DNA of 7,582 nt from Candidatus Altarchaeota archaeon (GCA_015523055.1 WALD01000038.1:1-7582); one strand, 5' to 3'. Positions 1 through 5,866 are shown, counted from the stretch's first letter. Notes: generated by a model from the sequence alone, not told the origin. Translations and numbers: made by a program.

Positions 1-48
1 GGAGATACTGAAAAAAAAGGGGTGGTTCTCTATGACCGACATAGTTGA
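1..48 (+). CDS. 3' end of a probable MNT-type nucleotidyltransferase (antitoxin) gene, cut by the window edge
   Basis: Only the last 15 codons are visible, ending in TGA at 46-48; the reading is GDTEKKGVVLYDRHS. The pattern of charged residues followed by GVVLY close to the stop is typical of the C-terminus of minimal nucleotidyltransferases (MNT). These are commonly encoded directly upstream of, and overlapping, a HEPN gene in MNT/HEPN (MntA/HepT) toxin-antitoxin pairs. The next start codon, at 32, opens a HEPN-like N-terminus and overlaps this gene by 17 bp, which is the arrangement expected for such a pair. The catalytic GS...DxD part lies outside the window, so intactness cannot be judged. 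The assignment rests on a very short tail plus context and is only moderately sure. Confidence 0.5.
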   Translation, partial: GDTEKKGVVLYDRHS

Positions 49-124
49 AGAATGGTTTAAGAAGGCCAGACACGATTTTGAAACTGCAAAACTTCTCTCA
101 GAAAAATTAATCTCAAAAATATGA
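32..124 (+). pseudogene. truncated HEPN-domain (HepT-like) protein, 30 codons
   Basis: An ATG at 32 has a ribosome binding site (GGGGTGG, 19-25) six bases upstream. It opens MTDIVEEWFKKARHDFETAKLL, the first helix typical of HEPN proteins, where a W..KA..D...AK pattern is usual. Full-length HEPN proteins run to roughly 110-140 residues and carry an Rx4-6H catalytic motif in a later helix. Here the frame stops after 30 codons (TGA 122-124), so the catalytic part is missing. The stop overlaps the start codons of the HD gene (ATGATG at 121-126). The gene is therefore a broken toxin. Its surviving signal and reading frame could still act as a translated leader that delivers ribosomes to the HD gene; that role is inference. 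Confidence 0.6.
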
Positions 125-1293
125 TGAAACCTGTAAAAACCATCCGCGACCCGATTCACGGCACGATAGTGCTCAGCGAACTGGAGCTTGAACTGATAGA
201 TACCCCCCAGTTGCAGAGATTAAGGCACATAAAGCAGAACGGCCTCTGTTATCTGGTCTATCCTGCAATGAATTCAACGAGGTTTGAGCATAGCCTCGGG
301 GTTATGCAGCTTGCAAAGCTTGTTGGGGAGCACCTTGGTCTTGATAGTGATGAAACCATAAAGCTGGGGGTTGCAGGTTTATTGCACGATATCGGGCATT
401 GTGCTTTTTCCCATACATCGGACGAAATCCTGCTCAGGAGGGGACACCATCACGAGGAGAATTCATCCTACATCATAAAGAATAGCGAGATTTCTGACAT
501 CCTGAAGAAGAACGGAATTGAGCCGGATGATGTTTCTGACCTTATTCACGGTAGAGGGAGGCTTGCCAAGGTCATCTCCTCCGAGATTGATGTTGACAAG
601 ATGGATTATCTCATAAGAGACGCCTACTATGCTGGAGTGGCATATGGCGTCATAGACCTGGAGAGGATAATCTACAGTATGAAGCTTGTTGAGGGAGACA
701 TGGTCATAGGACGGGGAAGTCTTGAGGCAGTAGAATCCTTGCTCATAAGCAGGAACATGATGTATCAGACCATTTACAGGCATCACACGAAGAGGATAGC
801 AGAGGCAATGTTCAGGCATGCCCTGGCCGACATGATAGACAGCGGGAAGCTCAGCTATGAGGAATTCATTCATCTGGACGATATTGATCTGGTTTACAGA
901 ATGAGAAATTCAGGGGATTATTCTGAGAGTATGACAAAGAGAATTGACGAGAGGAGGCTCTTTAAGATAGTTTTTCAGGAGCATGTATCCGCCATAGATG
1001 AGAAGAACAGAGAGGAGATGGCGAATAATTCCGAGAAGATTGAAGGCGAGATTGCAGACGACCTTGGTATTGAGAGGGGTTATGTGCTTCTGGACATGCC
1101 GGAGGTAAAATTATCAGAGTTTAAGGTTCTGGTTGATTTTGAGGGTAGGTTGAAGAGACTTGATGAGGTATCGTCTCTTGCAAATGCCCTTGAGAGATCA
1201 GAGCAGGAGAAGCTCACCCTCTGCGTCTATTCATTGCAGGAGAATATAGAAAAATTCAGGGACTTCAATCCTGAAACATACACGGATTTTTAA
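121..1293 (+). CDS. HD-superfamily phosphohydrolase (SAMHD1/dNTPase-like, COG1078 type), 390 aa
   Basis: This is a metal-dependent HD phosphohydrolase of the family that includes SAMHD1 and bacterial or archaeal dNTP triphosphohydrolases. The N-terminus has the family signature RDPIHG at 9-14, then QLQRLR at 30-35. Likely metal ligands are all present: H57 (in RFEHS), H89-D90 (in LLHDIGH) and D157 (in EIDVDKMDYL, followed by RD). H93, H98 and the H109-H111 run supply further active-site histidines. The C-terminal third is charged and probably helical. Substrate is not readable from sequence; deoxynucleotide triphosphates are the family norm. Two ATGs in tandem (121 and 124) are possible starts. 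Neither has its own Shine-Dalgarno, so translation is probably coupled to the short HEPN relic whose TGA lies at 122-124, or the mRNA is leaderless. The gene is convergent with tyrS, and the duplicated tyrS end begins 2 bp after its stop. Confidence 0.9.
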   Translation: MMKPVKTIRDPIHGTIVLSELELELIDTPQLQRLRHIKQNGLCYLVYPAMNSTRFEHSLGVMQLAKLVGEHLGLDSDETIKLGVAGLLHDIGHCAFSHTSDEILLRRGHHHEENSSYIIKNSEISDILKKNGIEPDDVSDLIHGRGRLAKVISSEIDVDKMDYLIRDAYYAGVAYGVIDLERIIYSMKLVEGDMVIGRGSLEAVESLLISRNMMYQTIYRHHTKRIAEAMFRHALADMIDSGKLSYEEFIHLDDIDLVYRMRNSGDYSESMTKRIDERRLFKIVFQEHVSAIDEKNREEMANNSEKIEGEIADDLGIERGYVLLDMPEVKLSEFKVLVDFEGRLKRLDEVSSLANALERSEQEKLTLCVYSLQENIEKFRDFNPETYTDF

Positions 1294-1295
1294 GG

Positions 1296-1356
1296 CCAAC
1301 GCCCGGTCGCACCGGCTCAAGCATATCAATCAGGGTGTCGGCGACTGAATTCTTCA
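1296..1356. repeat. degenerate second copy of the tyrS 3' end (copy A)
   Basis: Positions 1307-1356 match 1388-1437 base for base (50 bp, offset 81). The match continues leftward to 1296 (against 1378) with one inserted base and a substitution. Read on the minus strand, copy A encodes the TyrRS tail from K297 through LIDMLEPVR and then diverges. It has lost the proper terminus, and its frame runs on across the end of the HD gene. The changes next to the HD stop also create a small perfect hairpin (CCGGT, 3-nt loop, ACCGG; 1303-1315) that copy B lacks. The copy has no start of its own and is a scrap. It points to a tandem duplication or a recombination junction between the HD gene and tyrS. 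Confidence 0.9.
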
Positions 1357-1366
1357 TTTGAAAGGG

Positions 1367-2323
1367 TCATGTTTGGTCCAACGCCGTTCGCACCGGCTCA
1401 AGCATATCAATCAGGGTGTCGGCGACTGAATTCTTCAGGTCAGTGGGGTGGAGTTTCTTCCCAAGGTAGGAATTCTCAAGTTCAGCATAGCTATTGAATT
1501 CTATATCTCCCCCGAATTTCTCAGGACGGGTGATTTCAACCCTCCCAAATCTGGGAAAGATAATTAGTTCGCATATCTGCAGGATTGGGTTTCCTTCTTT
1601 TTCTGGCGGACAGTATGCCATTGAGATCTTCTCCCTAATCCTTTCTGGCTTCTCCTCCACCTTTATCATGGTCTCAGGCATGGAACTGGACATCTTTGCT
1701 CCCGGGCCCCGCAGTGAGCTGAGTAAAGGGGTGTGGATGCAGACTGGTTTTTTATGACCCATTCCTGGCAGCAGTTCTCTTGCCAGCATATGAATCTTTC
1801 TCTGCTCCATCCCCCCATGAGCAATATCAACATCAAGGGCTTTGATATCTGCAATCTGCATCAGTGGATATATAACCTGAGAAACCCTGGCGTGTTCTAT
1901 ATCCCTTGCTATTTCCTGCATGCTCCTCACGGCTCTCTTCATGGTGGAATTCAGAGCAAGAGATAAAAGATCATGGATATACTCTTTATTGAACTGGAAT
2001 TCTGTGCCAAGGATGAATTCTACATCCTTCAGACCAAGCGCGGTCATGGAATTCCTCCAGTATTCAGTCATTTCTTCAATGAACCCCTCGGCGCCCTTTC
2101 TATTTAGCTGTGTATGCAGATCTGCAAGAAGGACCTTTACCTTAAGACCTGCCTCAACGAAATCAAGCTGCTTGTTAATTGCTACAAGGGTGCCGATATG
2201 AACAGGACCGGAAACCTCGTAGCCGCAATATGTTGTAGGGGCTTTCTTTTTTTTCACTATAGAAAGAAGCTCCTCCTCGGTTACGATTTCCCTGACATTC
2301 CGTTTTATCTGTTCCAGATTCAT
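1367..2323 (-). CDS. tyrS: tyrosyl-tRNA synthetase, archaeal type, 318 aa
   Basis: This class I synthetase charges tRNA-Tyr with tyrosine in the cytoplasm. It aligns from end to end with short archaeal TyrRS (about 300-320 aa, without the bacterial S4 tail). The HIGH-equivalent is HIGT at 42-45 and the KMSKS loop is KMSSS at 210-214. Residues that bind tyrosine in the Methanocaldococcus jannaschii enzyme have counterparts: Y32, Y152, Q156, D159 and Q174 (in GGMEQRKIHMLARELLP). The tail RPEKFGG...NSYAELE...LHPTDLKNSVAD is typical. The final His of HIGH is Thr here. The start ATG overlaps the upstream UPF0147 stop (TAATG) and has a strong ribosome binding site (GAGGGAG, 2328-2334 complement), so the two genes are translationally coupled. 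Its last ~20 codons are duplicated downstream. Confidence 0.97.
   Translation of the reverse strand: MNLEQIKRNVREIVTEEELLSIVKKKKAPTTYCGYEVSGPVHIGTLVAINKQLDFVEAGLKVKVLLADLHTQLNRKGAEGFIEEMTEYWRNSMTALGLKDVEFILGTEFQFNKEYIHDLLSLALNSTMKRAVRSMQEIARDIEHARVSQVIYPLMQIADIKALDVDIAHGGMEQRKIHMLARELLPGMGHKKPVCIHTPLLSSLRGPGAKMSSSMPETMIKVEEKPERIREKISMAYCPPEKEGNPILQICELIIFPRFGRVEITRPEKFGGDIEFNSYAELENSYLGKKLHPTDLKNSVADTLIDMLEPVRTALDQT
1378..1437. repeat. intact copy of the duplicated tyrS 3' end (copy B, inside tyrS)
   Basis: This is the parental copy of the repeat at 1296-1356. It encodes the last residues of TyrRS, ending VRTALDQT, with TGA at 1367-1369 on the minus strand. The 21 bp between the copies (1357-1377) hold the last codons and the stop. 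Because copy B lies in the intact reading frame, it is taken as the functional one. Confidence 0.9.
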
Positions 2324-2577
2324 TATTCTCCCTCATGCTTTATGGCCTCAAGGTCGCTCACCAGGTCCCAGAGTGCCGTCTTCACATGCATGGGAATGTT
2401 GATGTCGCTGGTAACATCCTCAAGCTCATAGATCGCGGATGTGATTTTGACAGCAGTGTCCTGATCCTCATTTTTAAGGTCGTTGCCAATCGACTCAAGA
2501 ACATTTTTGATTCTCTTCGGCATTGACTGATCCTCCATCAGATCACCAATCTTTGATACAACCTTCTCAAGGCTCAT
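2323..2577 (-). CDS. UPF0147 family protein, 84 aa
   Basis: This is a small, acidic, probably all-helical protein of the archaeal UPF0147 family (COG1698); no biochemical function is established for the family. The recognisable features are the length of about 84 residues, the N-terminal helix, the middle TAVKITSAIYELEDVTSD and the C-terminal INIPMHVKTALWDLVSDLE, whose P-x-H-x-(K/R)-T-x-L-W pattern is typical. There is no signal peptide or membrane segment. The ATG has GGAG six bases upstream (2584-2587 complement). It is the first gene of a two-gene operon, its TAA sharing one base with the tyrS ATG. The tight coupling to tyrS suggests co-expression with the translation apparatus, but a direct role there is inference. 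Confidence 0.88.
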   Translation of the reverse strand: MSLEKVVSKIGDLMEDQSMPKRIKNVLESIGNDLKNEDQDTAVKITSAIYELEDVTSDINIPMHVKTALWDLVSDLEAIKHEGE

Positions 2578-2638
2578 TTTACGCTCCGGAACAATTAATC
2601 AGACAGGAGTTAATATAATAGGTATTTAAGATAATATA
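2578..2638. promoter_or_regulatory. divergent AT-rich promoter region between UPF0147-tyrS and Bud32
   Basis: These 61 bp separate two divergent operons and contain two TATA-like stretches: TTAATATAATA around 2610-2620 and TATTTAA at 2623-2629. For the plus strand, initiation about 26 bp downstream of TATTTAA would fall near 2652, close to the second Bud32 ATG (2654). Initiation from the first box would fall at 2639-2641. Either way the Bud32 transcript would be leaderless, consistent with no Shine-Dalgarno there. For the minus strand, the 2610-2620 box would place the start near 2589, giving a short leader that just includes GGAG. Box assignment is by eye. Confidence 0.6.
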
Positions 2639-3256
2639 ATGATTGCCTATAGCATGGAACTCATTGCCAGAGGGGCGGAAGCCAACCTCTACCGTGATGG
2701 TGGGAAGATTGTGAAGGAAAGGGTGAGGAAGGAATATCGGATTCCGGAGCTGGACGAGAGGCTGAGGAGATCAAGAACCAGAAGGGAGAGCAAACTTCTG
2801 GATAAGGCAAAGAGGGCAGGGGTTCCGGTGCCGAGAATTCATCATACCGATATTGCCAGGAGGAGAATAATTATGGAATTCATTGAGGGTAGAATTCTCA
2901 AGGAGGTAATTAATACGGGAGATAAGGAGAATGTAAAGAGAATTTCAAGGGAAATTGGGGGGGCAATAGCCAGACTCCATGAGTCCAATCTCATCCATAA
3001 TGACCTCACAACATCAAACATGATTCTCAGGGACGATAAAATCTGTTTCATAGACTTCGGGCTTGGCATGACTTCACGAAGGGTAGAGGACAAGGCCATG
3101 GACATGGTCGTTTTGAAGAAGGCACTGCATGCCACCCATACAGACAGATTTGACTTCATCTGGAATTCAATAATTGAGGGATATGGAGAGGGCTCTGAAA
3201 AGAGGGAGATTCTCTCAAGAATCAGGACGATTGAAAAGAGGGTAAGGTATGTTTAA
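2639..3256 (+). CDS. bud32: Bud32 / Kae1-associated kinase of the KEOPS complex, 205 aa
   Basis: This atypical small kinase (piD261/PRPK family) acts with Kae1 in the KEOPS complex that makes the t6A modification on ANN-decoding tRNAs. The nucleotide-binding GAEA is at 12-15 (from the first Met). The hallmark segment VKERVRKEYRIPELDERL at 25-42 is followed by RSRTRRESKLL with a conserved Glu. The catalytic loop is HNDLTTSN at 120-127 and the metal-binding DFG is at 139-141. The C-terminus ends in a basic IEKRVRYV tail, as usual. The protein is stand-alone, not fused to Kae1 as in some archaea. Most family members begin at MELIARGAEA, so Met6 (ATG at 2654) may be the true start; neither ATG has a ribosome binding site. 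The last 8 bp overlap the HAD gene. Confidence 0.95.
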   Translation: MIAYSMELIARGAEANLYRDGGKIVKERVRKEYRIPELDERLRRSRTRRESKLLDKAKRAGVPVPRIHHTDIARRRIIMEFIEGRILKEVINTGDKENVKRISREIGGAIARLHESNLIHNDLTTSNMILRDDKICFIDFGLGMTSRRVEDKAMDMVVLKKALHATHTDRFDFIWNSIIEGYGEGSEKREILSRIRTIEKRVRYV

Positions 3257-3908
3257 ACTCATCATCTTTGACTTTGATGGGGTTCTTGTTCTGTCAAATG
3301 AGGCTCATGAAAAGGCGATCAGGAGGGCAATAGGGAGAGCAGGTATAAAAAAGAAGGTTTTGAAGGAGGATATGGTGTTACATTTTGGAAAGCCGTACAG
3401 GGTTGTCCTGAGGGCAGTGATGGGTGACGAATATACTGAAGAGAAACTGAACCTGGCTTACAGATATCACCACGACATTATCCACTCAGGCTGGTTCATA
3501 AGAGGTATAAAGCCAGTTCCCGGCCTGAGAAAATTCCTGCAGAAACTCAGGGAGGGTGGCATGAAGCTTGCAATAGCGACGGGGAATGAGAGGCCGTTTC
3601 TTGATAGGGTGCTGGGATATCTCAATCTCAGAGATACCTTTGACCTGACCGTCTGTGCAGAGGATGTCAAGAATTCAAAACCCTTCCCGGACATAATTCT
3701 AAAGGCAATGGAATTCTTCCATGTGGATAGGAAGGAAACCCTTTTCGTCGGAGATGCAGAGAGTGATATGCTCGCCGCAAAAAGATCAGGAGTTACCTCA
3801 GTTGCCGTGTTGAGCGGTGTTCTTAACAGAGATAAAGCCAAGAGATTAAAGCCCGATTTTATCGTTGATAGTGTCACAGATATTTATAGTATCGCTGTAA
3901 ATAGATAA
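3249..3908 (+). CDS. HAD-superfamily phosphatase, Gph/phosphoglycolate-phosphatase-like, 219 aa
   Basis: A haloacid dehalogenase-type hydrolase, probably a soluble small-molecule phosphatase or phosphomutase relative. Motif I is DFDGV (D8 nucleophile, D10 acid/base), followed by a helical C1 cap at roughly 15-85. Motif II is TGN at 111-113, motif III is K144 in NSKPFPD, and motif IV is GDAESD at 168-173. Order and spacing are complete and canonical, so the enzyme should be active. Cap residues do not reveal the substrate; phosphoglycolate and sugar phosphates are family options. The start overlaps the end of the Bud32 gene by 8 bp, with a GGTAAGGT stretch just upstream, so the two are probably co-translated. 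The KaiC-like gene follows after 5 bp. Confidence 0.9.
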   Translation: MFKLIIFDFDGVLVLSNEAHEKAIRRAIGRAGIKKKVLKEDMVLHFGKPYRVVLRAVMGDEYTEEKLNLAYRYHHDIIHSGWFIRGIKPVPGLRKFLQKLREGGMKLAIATGNERPFLDRVLGYLNLRDTFDLTVCAEDVKNSKPFPDIILKAMEFFHVDRKETLFVGDAESDMLAAKRSGVTSVAVLSGVLNRDKAKRLKPDFIVDSVTDIYSIAVNR

Positions 3909-3913
3909 TTAAG

Positions 3914-4693
3914 ATGGATGCCGAAGAGGAGATTGCGCTGGAGGAGGATGACCGATGCCCTACCGGAATTTCAGGACTTGATGAGGTGATTGGCGGGGGT
4001 TTTCCCAGGGGAAGGACAATCCTGCTTACCGGAGCCTGTGGCACAGGAAAGACCATATTTGGGGTTCAGTATCTTTTCAACGGTATTACGAAGTACAATG
4101 AGCCGGGGGTTCTCGTTCTACTGGAGCAGAATATCGATCAGCTGAGAAAGGACATGCGGGCGTTCAATTACGATCTCCGGGAGCTTGAAGAGGTCGGCAA
4201 ATTGGTTATTATTGATGCCAGCCTGTCAAGATTCAATGTGAGCGACATAAATCTGCCAAAGCCATCACACGACAGGAGTTTCTCTTTAACCTCAATTGAA
4301 CTAATAGAGACCAAAGAGGTTGTTGATATAATTCTGGACACTGCAAAGGAGATAGGAGCGAGGAGGATTGTAATAGACAGCCTTCCGGCCCTGAATAATC
4401 TGGTGAAGAGTGAGAGCAGTGTCAGGGATATAATCCTGAATATGAATTACAGACTGCAGGGGGGTGATCTCACCTCCATTATCATAGATGACATATTTGA
4501 TGACAGAAAACCGGGTTTCAGCACCCAGGCCTATGTTGTTGATGGTGTGATAGTCCTTGATTACAAGACCTCCGGGCCAGATATGGGTCGCTATCTGACG
4601 ATACAGAAGATGCGCGGCACCAGACATTCCGATAACATCCACCCGATAAGGTTTTCCGAAGGAGTGGGTATAGAGGTTCTTGGCGTGGAATAA
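3914..4693 (+). CDS. KaiC-like RecA-superfamily ATPase, single domain, 259 aa
   Basis: This is a single-KaiC-domain ATPase of the COG0467 type, widespread in archaea and mostly of unknown role. The opening TGISGLDEVIGGGFPRG at 17-33 is the family signature. Walker A is GACGTGKT at 40-47, and a Walker B-like IVIDSLPAL starts at 152. The usual paired catalytic glutamates after the first strand of the core read E71-Q72 here. The C-terminal part (VVDGVIVLDYK, then YLTIQKMRGTRH at about 235-246) matches the DGV(I/V)xL...R.L.I.KMRGT pattern of KaiC domains. No kaiA or kaiB is present, so a clock role is not implied. It is the last gene of the Bud32-HAD run, 5 bp after the HAD stop, with no clear ribosome binding site. 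Confidence 0.93.
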   Translation: MDAEEEIALEEDDRCPTGISGLDEVIGGGFPRGRTILLTGACGTGKTIFGVQYLFNGITKYNEPGVLVLLEQNIDQLRKDMRAFNYDLRELEEVGKLVIIDASLSRFNVSDINLPKPSHDRSFSLTSIELIETKEVVDIILDTAKEIGARRIVIDSLPALNNLVKSESSVRDIILNMNYRLQGGDLTSIIIDDIFDDRKPGFSTQAYVVDGVIVLDYKTSGPDMGRYLTIQKMRGTRHSDNIHPIRFSEGVGIEVLGVE

Positions 4694-4778
4694 TTCCTTT
4701 GATTGCAAAAATAAGTCTGTTCTTTGAACTCCTGCGGGGGACTTTCTGTTAAACCCTGGTGATGGGACACCCCTACGA

Positions 4779-4812
4779 TTTTATAATATTCTGAGAGGTT
4801 GCCTGCTTTTTT
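4779..4812 (+). promoter_or_regulatory. TATA-like stretch and T-tract downstream of the KaiC-like gene
   Basis: The gap after 4693 contains an AT box (TTTTATAATATT, 4779-4790) that could have served a promoter for the decayed gene downstream. A run of six T follows at 4807-4812; archaeal transcription often ends at T-runs, so this may be the terminator of the Bud32-HAD-KaiC run. A weak GGTG/CACC inverted repeat lies near 4758-4771. None of these is strong on its own. Confidence 0.25.
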
Positions 4813-5362
4813 GGTTCTTTTTCTGAAAAAGAAGATTATGATTTCAAAGAAAGATTAGAAGAATATAACGAAGAACTTCAAGAACTTTGGTAGAAACTAT
4901 CCAAGAAAACTACCCAGAAAATCATTGCATTGATTAGAGTAAATCCAGAAATAACCCGCAGAGAACTTGCTGAAAATATAGGTTTAACAGAAGATGGCAT
5001 TAAATATCACCTTAAAATTGAGATTGTAAATCCAGGCGGCTTGTTCGGCATAACAAAGCCAACTTGGAAAGATATGCGCAAGGCGGAATGAGAGAATAGC
5101 TGACTTGTTTAAGATGGCTGGTTTGGTTGAGAAGGCGGGCACAGGCATACAGAGAATGAAAGATGCAATGCTGAAAGCAGGGTTAAAAGAGCCAAAGATT
5201 GAGCCATCCAAGAATTTCTTTATGCTCACATTTTATGGGCATAAAAAAGAAGAGCTTAGCAATGCAAAGAGCATAATCACAAAAATCGAAGGGGAGGGTA
5301 TGCTGCCAAGGAAGGAAAACGAGGAACTCAAAAACTACTTACAGAGTTCGAGTCAAAACTAA
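4795..5362 (+). pseudogene. decayed AlbA_2/HATPase (Schlafen-like, COG2865) transcriptional regulator, rearranged
   Basis: Three pieces in two frames read as remnants of the family often called ATP-dependent helicase-like or AlbA_2 putative DNA-binding proteins. First, an open stretch SEKEDYDFKERLEEYNEELQ ends in TAG at 4891-4893. In the same frame follows a winged-helix segment (4894-5019: TTQKIIALIRVNPEITRREL, then AENIGLTEDGIKYHLK), normally the C-terminus of the family. It runs straight into EIVNPGGLFGIT (5020 on), which belongs to the ATPase-like domain that normally precedes the helix-turn-helix. A frameshift near 5060 moves the reading to the next frame, where LGKICARRNERIADLF, then GLVEKAGTGIQRMKDAM and PSKNFFMLTFYG, continue that domain to TAA at 5360. 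The N-terminal AlbA_2 domain is absent. The 85-residue piece starting at TTG 5105 is only part of this relic. Confidence 0.75.
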
Positions 5363-5368
5363 GTAAAC

Positions 5369-5485
5369 ATGAGCATCATAGAAACCTGCAAACGCCAAGA
5401 CCTGAACTTCTTTGGGTTCGGAATGGAACACCTGCAGGATCAAATCGCTTCAGGGAGTGGCGATGCATTTCCTAATTGTAAATAG
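5369..5485 (+). pseudogene. possible C-terminal scrap of an IS66-type transposase
   Basis: A 38-codon reading from ATG 5369 to TAG 5483-5485 contains SIIETCKRQDLNFFGFGMEH. This resembles the C-terminal tail of IS66-family transposases, where S-(I/L)-(I/L)-x-T-C/A-(K/R) is followed by an aromatic (F/Y)xF/YL pair. It is in the same frame as the end of the regulator pseudogene, two codons after its stop. No catalytic DDE region, accessory genes or terminal inverted repeats are visible, so at most a fragment of an insertion sequence remains. The call rests on one short motif. Confidence 0.35.
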
Positions 5486-5855
5486 ATACGAAATCAAAAC
5501 TATTTCTGAGATCAGGAAAGGCGTACATGATAGAGTCAGAGATACCACTGTTCAAAACCCTAGTAAGGATTTTACTTTTTCAAAAGATTTCAGAGATTCC
5601 CAAAGGCTGAACGAAATGGTTACCAGATCATTTACGGTTTTGAACCGTTCCTTCAATTCTCCTGACACTACATCGTCTCCAAGACCGGAGCCTTTAGTAG
5701 CCCCAGCCCATATTCATAATAAAAAAATCGTATCCATTCACTGGTACGATTGGAGAAGTGCCCGAAAGGCAAAAATTATTAAGAAGGAGCTGAACCTCCG
5801 TGAAGCGAGTCTTAAGATTTTTCAGAAAGGTTTTCTAAAGAAAACGGGGAACTAA
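5463..5855 (+). CDS. orphan ORF of about 130 aa, family not recognised; may not be a real gene
   Basis: An ATG at 5463 has a good upstream GGGAGTGG (5453-5460) and opens MHFLIVNRYEIKTISEIRKG. The frame is open upstream to a TTG at 5412, which would give 147 aa but overlap the transposase scrap more. The middle is rich in Ser, Thr, Arg and Pro (RPEPLVAPA), and the C-terminal 45 residues are strongly basic (WYDWRSARKAKIIKKELNLR). I recognise no domain, signal peptide or membrane segment. It lies among gene debris and contains a hairpin-forming sequence at 5726-5751, so it may be a fortuitous ORF in non-coding or mobile DNA. It ends 11 bp before the convergent nucleotidyltransferase gene. Confidence 0.3.
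   Translation: MHFLIVNRYEIKTISEIRKGVHDRVRDTTVQNPSKDFTFSKDFRDSQRLNEMVTRSFTVLNRSFNSPDTTSSPRPEPLVAPAHIHNKKIVSIHWYDWRSARKAKIIKKELNLREASLKIFQKGFLKKTGN
5726..5751. repeat. imperfect hairpin (inverted repeat) inside the orphan ORF
   Basis: The arms AATCGTA (5726-5732) and TACGATT (5745-5751) are perfect reverse complements. Past a single bulged T, two further C-G pairs (5734-5735 with 5743-5744) extend the stem, leaving a 7-nt loop. It is preceded by seven A. It could be the end structure of a mobile element, an operator-like palindrome or chance; no partner copy was seen in the window. Confidence 0.5.
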
Positions 5856-5866
5856 ATAAAAATTGT

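Noticed and set aside
463..873. 136-codon open frame on the minus strand inside the HD gene
   Set aside because: It lies wholly inside a well-supported gene on the other strand, shows no family motif and has no ribosome binding site; it is a shadow frame.
1295..1440. Possible CRISPR-like or attachment-site pair formed by the two repeats
   Set aside because: There are only two copies, and one is an ordinary gene end. No integrase or cas gene lies in the window. Duplication of the tyrS end explains them.
1494..2431. Several plus-strand open frames of 77-105 codons opposite tyrS and UPF0147
   Set aside because: They overlap each other and two well-supported minus-strand genes, and they show no protein-like motifs.
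4815..4833. Perfect 9-bp inverted repeat TTCTTTTTC / GAAAAAGAA
   Set aside because: The arms are separated by only one base, so no hairpin can form as drawn, and it is a simple purine/pyrimidine run within a decayed gene.
5552..5716. Minus-strand open stretch reading KERFKTVNDLVTISFSLWES, protein-like at first sight
   Set aside because: It has about 53 codons between two stops, no start codon with a ribosome binding site and no recognised family. It could equally be chance or decay.
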